Shown one piece after another: positions 1 through 6,999 of a stretch of 10,437 nt of DNA (the stretch's first letter is position 1; every line of letters starts with the position of its first letter). Where the stretch lies: positions 1 through 10,437 of the forward strand of contig SMWN01000021.1 of the NCBI GenBank assembly GCA_004356415.1. Reading direction: 5' to 3'. The position numbers were made by a program, and so were the translations under genes. This DNA comes from Gammaproteobacteria bacterium. Its GTDB lineage: Bacteria > Pseudomonadota > Gammaproteobacteria > Eutrophobiales > Eutrophobiaceae. Under the pieces are notes generated by a model. That model was not told where the DNA came from and ran no database searches. It saw only the letters and a program-made list of their open reading frames with translations.

Positions 1-1
1 C

Positions 2-457
2 AAGGTGCAATATGCCTGTGCATTAACGCAGTTGGTTAATTCCGAAGAGACGATAGATGTTCCCAGTGTTGGAGATCGTCCATCCCGCAAATTGGAAAGA
101 CAGAGACTGGCTGAAGTTGTTGAGCCACGGTATGAGGAATTATTTACCCTGATTCAGGCAGAGCTGCGGAGAAGTGGTTTTGAAGATTTGATTGCTGCAG
201 GCATCGTTATGACGGGTGGCAGTTCAAAGATGGAAGGAGTAGTTGAGCTTGCAGAGGAAATTTTTCACATGCCAGTAAGACTTGGTTTGCCACAACATGT
301 CTCAGGATTGGCTGATGTGGTCAAGAATCCGATTTATTCAACAGGCGTCGGCTTATTGTTGTTTGGTCGCAAGCAAATGCAAGAAGGTTTCTCGGCATTA
401 AGGGGGAGTGATGGGATGTGGGAAAGAATGAAGAGCTGGTTTCAAGGTAATTTTTAG
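2..457 (+). CDS. ftsA: Cell division protein FtsA, C-terminal part (5' end outside the window)
   Basis: FtsA is an actin-like ATPase that tethers FtsZ filaments to the inner membrane and recruits later divisome proteins. About 151 C-terminal residues are visible, starting with KVQYACAL, which matches the KVRYGCAL region of E. coli FtsA. Then come a PSVGDRPSRKLERQRLAEVVEPRYEEL-type block, the actin-family nucleotide-binding stretch AAGIVMTGGSSKMEG around the middle, and the PIYSTGVGLLLFG segment. The last residues, MWERMKSWFQGNF, form the amphipathic helix that inserts into the membrane. The in-frame GTG at position 5 is only an internal valine codon; the frame stays open to the window edge, so the gene is cut by the boundary rather than broken. 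The stop lies inside a 14-bp tandem repeat. ftsZ follows 45 bases later, the usual ftsA-ftsZ order, and co-transcription is likely. Confidence 0.96.
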   Translation, partial: KVQYACALTQLVNSEETIDVPSVGDRPSRKLERQRLAEVVEPRYEELFTLIQAELRRSGFEDLIAAGIVMTGGSSKMEGVVELAEEIFHMPVRLGLPQHVSGLADVVKNPIYSTGVGLLLFGRKQMQEGFSALRGSDGMWERMKSWFQGNF

Positions 458-487
458 AGGGTAATTTTTAAAGTTTAATTTTTAGAT
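446..487. repeat. Three-copy 14-bp tandem repeat across the ftsA stop
   Basis: Three consecutive units lie at 446-459 (GGTAATTTTTAGAG), 460-473 (GGTAATTTTTAAAG) and 474-487 (TTTAATTTTTAGAT). All share the 9-mer TAATTTTTA at an exact 14-base spacing. The first unit encodes the last FtsA residues and its stop. The other two fill most of the short spacer before the ftsZ ribosome binding site. The array looks like local slippage duplication of the gene end; a regulatory role is not shown. Confidence 0.85.
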
Positions 488-493
488 GAGGAG
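488..493 (+). promoter_or_regulatory. Shine-Dalgarno of ftsZ
   Basis: GAGGAG lies nine bases before the ATG at 503. It is the clearest Shine-Dalgarno in the window. It favours that ATG over the overlapping ATG at 498, whose frame closes after six codons. Confidence 0.85.
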
Positions 494-502
494 ATATATG
501 TC

Positions 503-1636
503 ATGTTTGAATTTATAGATACTGACAATCAGGCTGCCATTATCAAAGTTATAGGTGTTGGTGGTGGTGGTGGGAATGCTGTTCAGCATATGCTATCAGG
601 CAATATTGAAGGAGTGGAATTTATTTGTGCCAATACTGATGCGCAGGCACTTAATAATTCATCTGCAAAAACTTTATTACAACTGGGAAGGAATATTACA
701 AAAGGTCTGGGTGCAGGAGCAGATCCTGAAATTGGTCGTCAGGCCGCACTTGAAGATAGAGATCGCATCATGGATGTTCTGGATGGTGCAGATATGATCT
801 TCATTACATCCGGGATGGGCGGCGGTACTGGTACTGGTGCCGCACCTATTGTTGCTCAGGTAGCGAAAGAAATGGGAATTTTGACTGTTGCGGTTGTTAC
901 ACGACCTTTTGCTTTCGAAGGCAAAAAGAGATCAAAAATAGCAGACGAGGGAATTAATGAACTTGGGCAATTTGTGGATTCCCTGATTACGATTCCCAAC
1001 GAAAAATTATTAGCTGTCCTGGGTCGTGATATTAGTCTTTTGAATGCATTCGGTGCTGCCAATGATGTTCTACTCGGTGCGGTACAAGGTATTGCAGAAC
1101 TGATTACTTGTCCTGGTTTGATTAATGTCGATTTTGCGGATGTCAGGACGGTCATGTCTGAGATGGGGATGGCAATGATGGGCACAGGTAAAGCACAAGG
1201 TGAAGATCGTGCTGCTGTTGCTGCTGAAGCTGCTGTTTCCAGCCCATTACTGGAAGATATTAATCTCTCAGGTGCACGGGGCATTTTGGTGAATATTACT
1301 GCTGGCATGGATATGACAATTGGTGAGTTTGACGAAGTGGGCAATACTGTTAAACAATTTGCCTCTGATAACGCGACTGTTGTTGTCGGGACCGTCATTG
1401 ATCCTGATATGAGCGGCGAAATGAGAGTCACAATCGTAGCAACAGGACTTGGGCACACCACGCGGGAAGAAGCGACAAGGGTTCAATTGGTCGAGAATGC
1501 TGCGGTGGGTGGTTACAAGGAGTTTGATCGCCCAACGGTGATGCGTAACCAGGATAAGGAAATAGACTCGCAAAAGGTTGAAAATAACTCGGAATATTTG
1601 GATATTCCCGCCTTTTTAAGACGTCAGGCGGATTGA
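503..1636 (+). CDS. ftsZ: Cell division GTPase FtsZ
   Basis: FtsZ is a tubulin-like GTPase that polymerises into the Z ring at mid-cell and organises septal wall synthesis. The 377-residue protein is close to the E. coli length (383). It shows the glycine-rich N-terminal loop VIGVGGGGGNAV (about 17-27), the tubulin signature GGGTGTG at 106-112, and the T7 synergy loop NVDFADV at 208-214 with the catalytic aspartates D210 and D213. The GTPase core ends near residue 318 and is followed by a short, poorly conserved linker of about 48 residues. The C-terminal peptide DIPAFLRRQAD (367-377) is the docking site for FtsA, ZipA and, in related bacteria, ZapD; zapD is encoded at the other end of this window. 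The start is fixed by the GAGGAG site and by homology at the N-terminus. All key residues are intact. Confidence 0.99.
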   Translation: MFEFIDTDNQAAIIKVIGVGGGGGNAVQHMLSGNIEGVEFICANTDAQALNNSSAKTLLQLGRNITKGLGAGADPEIGRQAALEDRDRIMDVLDGADMIFITSGMGGGTGTGAAPIVAQVAKEMGILTVAVVTRPFAFEGKKRSKIADEGINELGQFVDSLITIPNEKLLAVLGRDISLLNAFGAANDVLLGAVQGIAELITCPGLINVDFADVRTVMSEMGMAMMGTGKAQGEDRAAVAAEAAVSSPLLEDINLSGARGILVNITAGMDMTIGEFDEVGNTVKQFASDNATVVVGTVIDPDMSGEMRVTIVATGLGHTTREEATRVQLVENAAVGGYKEFDRPTVMRNQDKEIDSQKVENNSEYLDIPAFLRRQAD

Positions 1637-1770
1637 TAATATATGTAATTGCCTGATACACTGTGCGTTCAATCTGTTCCTCGTATTTAGAGGTTGGTTA
1701 GTTAGGCTAGGGAAAGACTGAATATTTGGGGGATTCAGGGGCAGATGTATAAAAAAGGTCAATAAAATCA

Positions 1771-2682
1771 ATGATAAAGCAACGTACGCTTAAAAATGTT
1801 ATACGAGCCACCGGGGTTGGTCTGCATACCGGTAAGAAGATTTTCCTTACATTGAGGCCTGGGGCAGTGAATGCCGGAATTATTTTTCGCAGGGTCGATC
1901 TTGATGACCCGGTCGAAATTGAGGCTAGACCAGAAAATGTAGGCGATACAATGCTGTCTACCTCACTGGTTAAAGGTGACGTCAAAATATCAACCGTTGA
2001 GCACCTGTTATCTGCGCTTGCCGGCTTCGGTATAGATAATGCCTATATTGATCTTAGTTCTGATGAAGTGCCCATTATGGATGGTAGTGCCGGGCCATTC
2101 GTATTCCTGATCCAGTCAGCAGGCGTGGAAGAACAAAATGCACCGAAACGGTTTATGCGAATTAAGGAAAAGGTTCGCGTTGAGGATGGTGATAAATGGG
2201 CGATGTTTGAACCATTCGAAGGCTTTAAAGTAGGTTTCACCATCGAATTTGATCATCCGATGTTTCATGACGGAAATTGTAAGGCTGAAATAGATTTCTC
2301 AACAACCTCCTATGTAAAGGAAGTGAGTCGCGCTAGAACTTTTGGTTTTATGCGGGACGTTGAGCTGTTACGAAAGAATAACCTGGCATTGGGTGGCACT
2401 CTGGACAATGCCATTGTTGTTGATGATTACAGAATATTGAATGAAGACGGATTGCGATTTGAGGATGAGTGTGTGAAACACAAGATACTCGATGCAATCG
2501 GTGATTTATATCTACTCGGGCATAGCCTGATCGGATCGTTTACAGGTTTTAAATCTGGACATGCATTAAATAATAGATTGTTGAGGGAATTATTGGCCAT
2601 AGAATCAGCATGGGAGTTGGTCAGTTTTGAAGATGAGATAGATTTGCCCATCTCATTTATGCAGCCTATTGCAGCAACATAA
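1771..2682 (+). CDS. lpxC: UDP-3-O-acyl-N-acetylglucosamine deacetylase LpxC
   Basis: LpxC is the cytoplasmic zinc amidase that performs the committed step of lipid A synthesis, removing the N-acetyl group from UDP-3-O-acyl-GlcNAc. The 303 residues match the family length (305 in E. coli), and the N-terminus MIKQRTLKNVIRATGVGLHT aligns from its first residue. The zinc ligands are H78 (in TVEHLL), H237 and D241 (in KHKILDAIGD). The general base E77, K238 and the catalytic H264 (in SGHALNN) are also present, so an active enzyme is expected. A weak Shine-Dalgarno (AAAAGG, 1753-1758) lies 12 bases upstream. A 134-base spacer after ftsZ could hold a separate promoter, but none is convincing. The C-terminus ends in PIAAT rather than the AVLA tail by which FtsH degrades the E. 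coli protein. The gene converges on dciA with a 20-base gap and no recognisable terminator. Confidence 0.98.
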   Translation: MIKQRTLKNVIRATGVGLHTGKKIFLTLRPGAVNAGIIFRRVDLDDPVEIEARPENVGDTMLSTSLVKGDVKISTVEHLLSALAGFGIDNAYIDLSSDEVPIMDGSAGPFVFLIQSAGVEEQNAPKRFMRIKEKVRVEDGDKWAMFEPFEGFKVGFTIEFDHPMFHDGNCKAEIDFSTTSYVKEVSRARTFGFMRDVELLRKNNLALGGTLDNAIVVDDYRILNEDGLRFEDECVKHKILDAIGDLYLLGHSLIGSFTGFKSGHALNNRLLRELLAIESAWELVSFEDEIDLPISFMQPIAAT

Positions 2683-2702
2683 TAATAAAATATTTTTGCA
2701 AG

Positions 2703-3188
2703 TTATTTGCCGTGGGTACTAATTTTTAGGATAGATTTTCGAAGGACAGGATCATTGATTGATTCTGCGACATTTTTGATAAAATCTGCAGATTTTTTTG
2801 ACAGGCGTGCTTTCCTGGTAGGATTGGTACCAGAAAATTTAGATTGATCAGTTTTAGATTGATTAGCTTTGTGGTGGATTGGCGAAACCCTGACTCGGAC
2901 TGTTTTTAAGTTGGTCAGTCCGCATTCGAGTTTTGCAAATTCAAGAATATCAGGGATACAATATCGTAGTTTAGAGGCCCAGGCGGATGTGTCGGCATTC
3001 ACGGTAAGGGTTTCATCGGAGTAGTTGGCAACATTACAATGACTACGTAGGGAAGGGGCAAGATGTTTGTGTAGTTTTTCATTGAGCGCACAAATATCCT
3101 TTGCGTGTTGATACAACTTGTTGAGTTGATCATTGGAACTGACAAGTTCGCTGAACTGACGGGCAATAAGGTTTCTTTGACCAGACAT
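2703..3188 (-). CDS. dciA: DciA-type replicative helicase loader/operator (DUF721)
   Basis: DciA proteins load or activate the replicative helicase DnaB in the many bacteria that lack phage-derived DnaC/DnaI loaders. This 161-residue protein has the DUF721 core at roughly 25-102: a helix, the strand LTVNADTSAWASKLRY with the hallmark tryptophan W70, and the strand TNLKTVRVRVSP. The remaining ~58 residues are basic and polar, as in the flexible tail by which DciA contacts DnaB. The tail contains a short duplication, NQSKT/DQSKF (109-118), coded by a 15-bp tandem repeat. The location between lpxC and an M23 gene upstream of secA supports the call, because the same neighbourhood carries dciA in Pseudomonas. 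The ATG has no purine-rich Shine-Dalgarno upstream, and only 29 bases separate it from the divergent M23 start. Sequence similarity in this family is low, so the call rests on motif, length and context together. Confidence 0.85.
   Translation of the reverse strand: MSGQRNLIARQFSELVSSNDQLNKLYQHAKDICALNEKLHKHLAPSLRSHCNVANYSDETLTVNADTSAWASKLRYCIPDILEFAKLECGLTNLKTVRVRVSPIHHKANQSKTDQSKFSGTNPTRKARLSKKSADFIKNVAESINDPVLRKSILKISTHGK
2838..2867 (-). repeat. 15-bp in-frame tandem duplication in the dciA tail
   Basis: Two 15-base units at 2838-2852 and 2853-2867 match at 13 of 15 positions. Being in frame, they add a second copy of a DQSK-like pentapeptide in the presumed flexible linker of DciA. This is probably a slippage event tolerated in a disordered region. 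Confidence 0.75.
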
Positions 3189-3217
3189 AGTTATATGATA
3201 GAGAAAAATAATATTAT

Positions 3218-4150
3218 ATGGAACTCATATTAATATCGGAGAATAGAAATAAGTCCTACAGACTCTCAATAGGTTTGTTTGGGTCTCTGTTCATTGGGCT
3301 ACTGTTTCTGGTAGCGGCATTTGGCACCTTCCATGTCGGAGGTAAGATTGCCATTAATCAGGCTGAGATCGCATATTCTGCTCTGAATGAGCAAAAGGAT
3401 GTTGAGTGGAAGCAAGAGTTTGAAAAGCAGCAAACCAGTGTAGATAGTGCCAAAAGGAATGCCGCGAAAAGTCTGGATGCAATGGCTGCGCGATTAAGTA
3501 CCCTGCAGGCACACTTGCTTCGACTTGATGCGCTGGGTTCACGCCTAGCTGATATTGCCAATATTTCTGATATCGAGTTTAACCTGCTGGAACCACCTGG
3601 TATGGGTGGACCTTTAATGATTGCGGATCAAAATTCTCTAGATGTAATTGATTTTATTGAGGAATTAAAAATCTTAAGTAAGAGGATTGAGGATAGAAAT
3701 GAGAAGTTTTCAGCGATGGAATCCATGTTGATGAATAGTAACATCCAGTCGCAAATCCTTCCACAGGGGAGTCCAGTCACTGGTGGCTGGACGTCATCAT
3801 TGTTTGGTTGGCGAACTGATCCGATATCTGGCAGAAGAGATTTTCATGAGGGCATCGATCTGGCCGGAAAATCGGGATCAAAGGTGACATCTGTTGCAAC
3901 CGGGATCGTGACATGGTCAGGCAGGCATGCCGGATATGGAATCATGATTGAAATCAGTCATGGTAATGGTTATGTGACTCGGTATGCGCATAACAAAAAA
4001 AATCTTGTTGTTATAGGTGATAAAGTAGAAAAAGGACAAATCATTGCGGTAATGGGTACATCAGGTCGTTCAACAGGACCACATGTACACTTTGAAGTTG
4101 TACACAATGGCAAGCATGTCAATCCCAGAAAGTTTGTTTCAATAAATTAA
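3218..4150 (+). CDS. Membrane-anchored M23 (LytM) family metallopeptidase
   Basis: This is an envelope protein predicted to cleave peptidoglycan cross-links or to activate amidases. A short cytoplasmic N-terminus is followed by one hydrophobic segment (about 16-41), giving a type II anchor. A charged helical and probably coiled-coil region covers about 45-115. The LytM/M23 domain covers about 190-305. The zinc site is intact: HEGID supplies H210 and D214, and HVHFE supplies H291, with H289 and H258 (in RYAH) as the expected catalytic histidines. This points to a true peptidase rather than a degenerate EnvC/NlpD-like activator, although adaptor use cannot be excluded. It probably leads the unit M23-secA-argJ-mutT. 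No good Shine-Dalgarno precedes the ATG; a TATGAT hexamer at 3194-3199 could be its -10 box. The gene occupies the place of secM in E. coli but has no similarity to it. Confidence 0.93.
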   Translation: MELILISENRNKSYRLSIGLFGSLFIGLLFLVAAFGTFHVGGKIAINQAEIAYSALNEQKDVEWKQEFEKQQTSVDSAKRNAAKSLDAMAARLSTLQAHLLRLDALGSRLADIANISDIEFNLLEPPGMGGPLMIADQNSLDVIDFIEELKILSKRIEDRNEKFSAMESMLMNSNIQSQILPQGSPVTGGWTSSLFGWRTDPISGRRDFHEGIDLAGKSGSKVTSVATGIVTWSGRHAGYGIMIEISHGNGYVTRYAHNKKNLVVIGDKVEKGQIIAVMGTSGRSTGPHVHFEVVHNGKHVNPRKFVSIN

Positions 4151-4164
4151 CAACTCATTTTTGT

Positions 4165-4214
4165 CTCCCTTAAGGTCTATCACTCCAGGCGGTAAAGGGA
4201 GCTTTTCGCAAGCT
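4165..4214 (+). promoter_or_regulatory. Two mutually exclusive hairpins in the secA leader (possible terminator or attenuator)
   Basis: CTCCCTT (4165-4171) can pair with AAGGGAG (4195-4201) around a 23-base loop, followed by CTTTTC. AGCTT (4200-4204) can pair with AAGCT (4210-4214) around a five-base TTCGC loop. The two stems share bases 4200-4201, so only one can form fully at a time. The T-run is short and the first loop is long, so a strong intrinsic terminator is doubtful. The position, directly between the M23 stop and the secA ATG, would suit a leader structure that tunes secA. Confidence 0.4.
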
Positions 4215-4227
4215 TATATAAATCACA

Positions 4228-6933
4228 ATGGTTATTGGTTTAATTAGAAAAATATTTGGAAGTCGCAATGAGCGTATGCTTAAAAAATTGTGCAAGGTTG
4301 TGGAAAAGATAAATGATCTGGAGGAGCAATTTATTGCCCTGCAAGAACATGAGTTCCCACTGAAAACTGCAGGATTTCGTGATCGATTTATGCGGGGAGA
4401 AAACCTTGATGATCTGTTGCCTGAGGCCTTTGCCTTGGTCCGGGAAGCAGGAAAGAGAACACTTGGTGAGCGGCATTTTGATGTGCAGCTGGTGGGAGGC
4501 ATGGTCTTGCATAACGGTAAAATTTCGGAGATGCGTACTGGCGAGGGCAAGACATTGGTTGCAACATTACCTGCCTATCTCAATGCCCTGAGTATGAAAG
4601 GCGTCCACGTGATTACCGTAAACGATTATCTGGCCAAGCGTGATTCGGAGTGGATGAACAATATCTATGAATATCTGGGTCTTAAAACGGGTGTGATATA
4701 CACGGGCATCAGTCAGGAAGACCGAAAGAAAGCGTATGAGGCAGATATAACTTATGGCACTAATAATGAGTTTGGTTTTGATTATTTGAGAGACAATCTG
4801 GCTTTTAGTAAGGAAGGTCGTGTCCAGAGAGAATTAAACTATGCAATCGTTGATGAAGTAGACTCTATTTTAATCGATGAGGCACGAACACCGTTAATTA
4901 TCTCTGGTGCAGTTGATGACAGATCAGATTTGTATATCAGCATTGACAAGATAATACCGAGATTGGAAAAACAGGAAGAAGAGGACGGACCTGGTCACTA
5001 CAGTGTCGATGAAAAATTGAAACAGGCTTATCTCACGGAAGAGGGTAATGATTATATCGAAACACTATTTCGTGACGAAAATATCATTGGCTCAGAACGG
5101 AGCTTGTACGATCCTGTTAATATCAGCGTGCTGCACCACTTAAATGCCGCAATGAGGGCCCATACCTTATTTCAGAAGGATGTCGATTACATAGTAAAAG
5201 ACAATGAGATAGTCATTGTTGATGAATTTACAGGTAGGACAATGTCAGGTCGACGTTGGTCTGATGGATTACATCAGGCAATAGAGGCAAAAGAAGGTGT
5301 GCCAATTCAAAACGAGAATCAGACGCTGGCCTCAATTACTTATCAGAATTATTTCAGGTTGTATGAAAAGCTGTCGGGGATGACCGGTACAGCAGACACC
5401 GAAGCCTTTGAATTTCAGGACATTTACGGCCTGGAAGTAGTCGTCATACCAACACATATGCCAATGATTCGCGATGAGGCAAGTGACGCAGTGTATCTCA
5501 AGTCAAAACAGAAATTTGATGCAATCATCAGAGACATTAAGGACTGTAAAGCTAGAGGTCAGCCCGTGCTTGTTGGTACCGCTTCAATTGAGGTATCTGA
5601 ATATCTGTCTGATTTGCTCAAAAAAGAGAAGGTAAATCATCAGGTCCTCAATGCCAAACAACATGAAAGAGAAGCTGAAATTATTGCACAGGCGGGGATG
5701 CCTGGTGCTGTCACTATCGCGACCAATATGGCTGGTCGTGGCACAGATATTGTGCTTGGAGGGAGTCTGGATGCTGAACTCAAGCAGTTAGGTGAGCAAA
5801 ATGAAAGCGAAACAGGAAAAATTAAGGAAGCATGGGAGAAAAGGCATCAGGAAGTCATTGCCAGTGGGGGTTTACATATTGTTGGTACGGAACGCCATGA
5901 ATCGAGACGTATTGATAACCAACTAAGAGGGCGATCAGGACGCCAAGGTGATCCGGGCTCCAGCCGGTTTTATCTTTCACTTGAAGATAACCTGATGCGT
6001 ATATTTGCATCGGAGAGAGTCTCTTCTCTCATGCAAAAACTTGGTATGGAAGATGGCGAGGCAATAGAATCCTCATTGGTAAGTCGTGCAATAGAAAATG
6101 CGCAAAAAAAAGTAGAAGCACATAACTATGATATTAGAAAACATTTGCTTGAATATGATGATGTCGCCAATGATCAACGCAAAGTGATCTATGAGCAGAG
6201 AAATGATCTGCTTATGGATGACGATGTAAAGGAAAATATCGAGGCAATGCGTGAAGATGTGGTAAGCGATATTATCAACACTTATATTCCACCTGGAAGC
6301 GTAGATGAATTATGGGATGTCGATGGCTTAACTGAAGCCATTGCTCATGATCTTGGCATAAATCTGGATATTACAGCCTGGCTTGAAAGTGATAACTCGT
6401 TAGATGAAGAAGCGCTTAGAGATAAAATACTGGAAAGTGTAGAGAAGGCAGCAAAAGAAAAGGAAGCTCTTGTTGGTTCTGACATTATGAGGCGAGTTGA
6501 GAAACAGGTGTTGCTGGATGTTCTGGACAGACAATGGAAGGAACATTTGATCGCGATGGATCACTTACGTCAGGGGATTAATCTACGAAGTTATGCTGCA
6601 AAGAATCCAAAGCAGGAATACAAGCGTGAAGCCTTTGAAATGTTTGTATTGATGCTTGAGAATATAAAACATGATTTAATTTCTTTTCTTTCGATGGTCC
6701 AGGTTAGAACAGAGGAAGATGTAGAGGCAGCCGAGCAACAGCGAAGTAAACCTCAGAACATGAAATTTAACCACGCCGCATCTCCGGATCCATTGGGGAA
6801 TCAACCAGCGAACAGGCCAGAAAGTATGGGGATGGAACCATTTGTGCGGAGACAGAGAAAGATTGGGCGTAATGAGCCCTGTCCCTGTGGTTCGGGGAAA
6901 AAATACAAACAATGTCATGGAAAATTAAAATAA
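4228..6933 (+). CDS. secA: Preprotein translocase motor ATPase SecA
   Basis: SecA is the ATP-driven motor that pushes unfolded preproteins through SecYEG. The 901 residues equal the E. coli length, and the start MVIGLIRKIFGSRNER aligns with its MLIKLLTKVFGSRNDR. Walker A is MRTGEGKT at 102-109 and Walker B is VDEVDSIL around 208-215. The preprotein-binding domain follows from about 220 to 375. The second motor domain has the helicase motifs TNMAGRGTDI (499-508) and RGRSGRQGDPGSSRFY (567 onward). The helical wing and scaffold regions include VLDRQWKEHLIAMDHLRQGI. The C-terminal zinc tail ends NEPCPCGSGKKYKQCH with ligands C885, C887, C896 and H897, the SecB- and lipid-binding element. No Shine-Dalgarno lies in the twenty bases before the ATG, and a pair of overlapping hairpins precedes it. 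The gene lies in the probable M23-secA-argJ-mutT unit. Confidence 0.99.
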   Translation: MVIGLIRKIFGSRNERMLKKLCKVVEKINDLEEQFIALQEHEFPLKTAGFRDRFMRGENLDDLLPEAFALVREAGKRTLGERHFDVQLVGGMVLHNGKISEMRTGEGKTLVATLPAYLNALSMKGVHVITVNDYLAKRDSEWMNNIYEYLGLKTGVIYTGISQEDRKKAYEADITYGTNNEFGFDYLRDNLAFSKEGRVQRELNYAIVDEVDSILIDEARTPLIISGAVDDRSDLYISIDKIIPRLEKQEEEDGPGHYSVDEKLKQAYLTEEGNDYIETLFRDENIIGSERSLYDPVNISVLHHLNAAMRAHTLFQKDVDYIVKDNEIVIVDEFTGRTMSGRRWSDGLHQAIEAKEGVPIQNENQTLASITYQNYFRLYEKLSGMTGTADTEAFEFQDIYGLEVVVIPTHMPMIRDEASDAVYLKSKQKFDAIIRDIKDCKARGQPVLVGTASIEVSEYLSDLLKKEKVNHQVLNAKQHEREAEIIAQAGMPGAVTIATNMAGRGTDIVLGGSLDAELKQLGEQNESETGKIKEAWEKRHQEVIASGGLHIVGTERHESRRIDNQLRGRSGRQGDPGSSRFYLSLEDNLMRIFASERVSSLMQKLGMEDGEAIESSLVSRAIENAQKKVEAHNYDIRKHLLEYDDVANDQRKVIYEQRNDLLMDDDVKENIEAMREDVVSDIINTYIPPGSVDELWDVDGLTEAIAHDLGINLDITAWLESDNSLDEEALRDKILESVEKAAKEKEALVGSDIMRRVEKQVLLDVLDRQWKEHLIAMDHLRQGINLRSYAAKNPKQEYKREAFEMFVLMLENIKHDLISFLSMVQVRTEEDVEAAEQQRSKPQNMKFNHAASPDPLGNQPANRPESMGMEPFVRRQRKIGRNEPCPCGSGKKYKQCHGKLK

Positions 6934-6999
6934 GAGACTTTGCATGAATGTAAAAGTATCGCCTAGCTCTCAATAAATAGTTAAACTTTGGTGTGTTTT

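Noticed and set aside
856..1461. Long open frame on the minus strand inside ftsZ
   Set aside because: Its low-complexity serine/threonine/proline-rich translation has no family features and lies wholly opposite the well-supported ftsZ gene; it is a codon-bias shadow.
1608..1631. Hairpin CCGCCT/AGGCGG at the end of ftsZ as a terminator
   Set aside because: It lies within the codons of the conserved FtsZ tail and has a 12-base loop and no T-run after it, so coincidence is the simpler reading.
1726..1753. lpxC promoter TTGGGG-16-TATAAA
   Set aside because: The -35 is poor, and the start would fall within about ten bases of the lpxC ATG and remove its partial Shine-Dalgarno. Too weak to annotate.
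4151..4227. A secM-like arrest peptide gene before secA
   Set aside because: No open frame in this gap ends in a FxxxxWIxxxxGIRAGP-type arrest motif, and the M23 gene upstream shows none at its C-terminus.
6988..6999. TTG start for argJ four codons upstream
   Set aside because: The ATG at 7000 gives the family-typical MAVGL start, and the extra residues MVCF are not expected in ArgJ.
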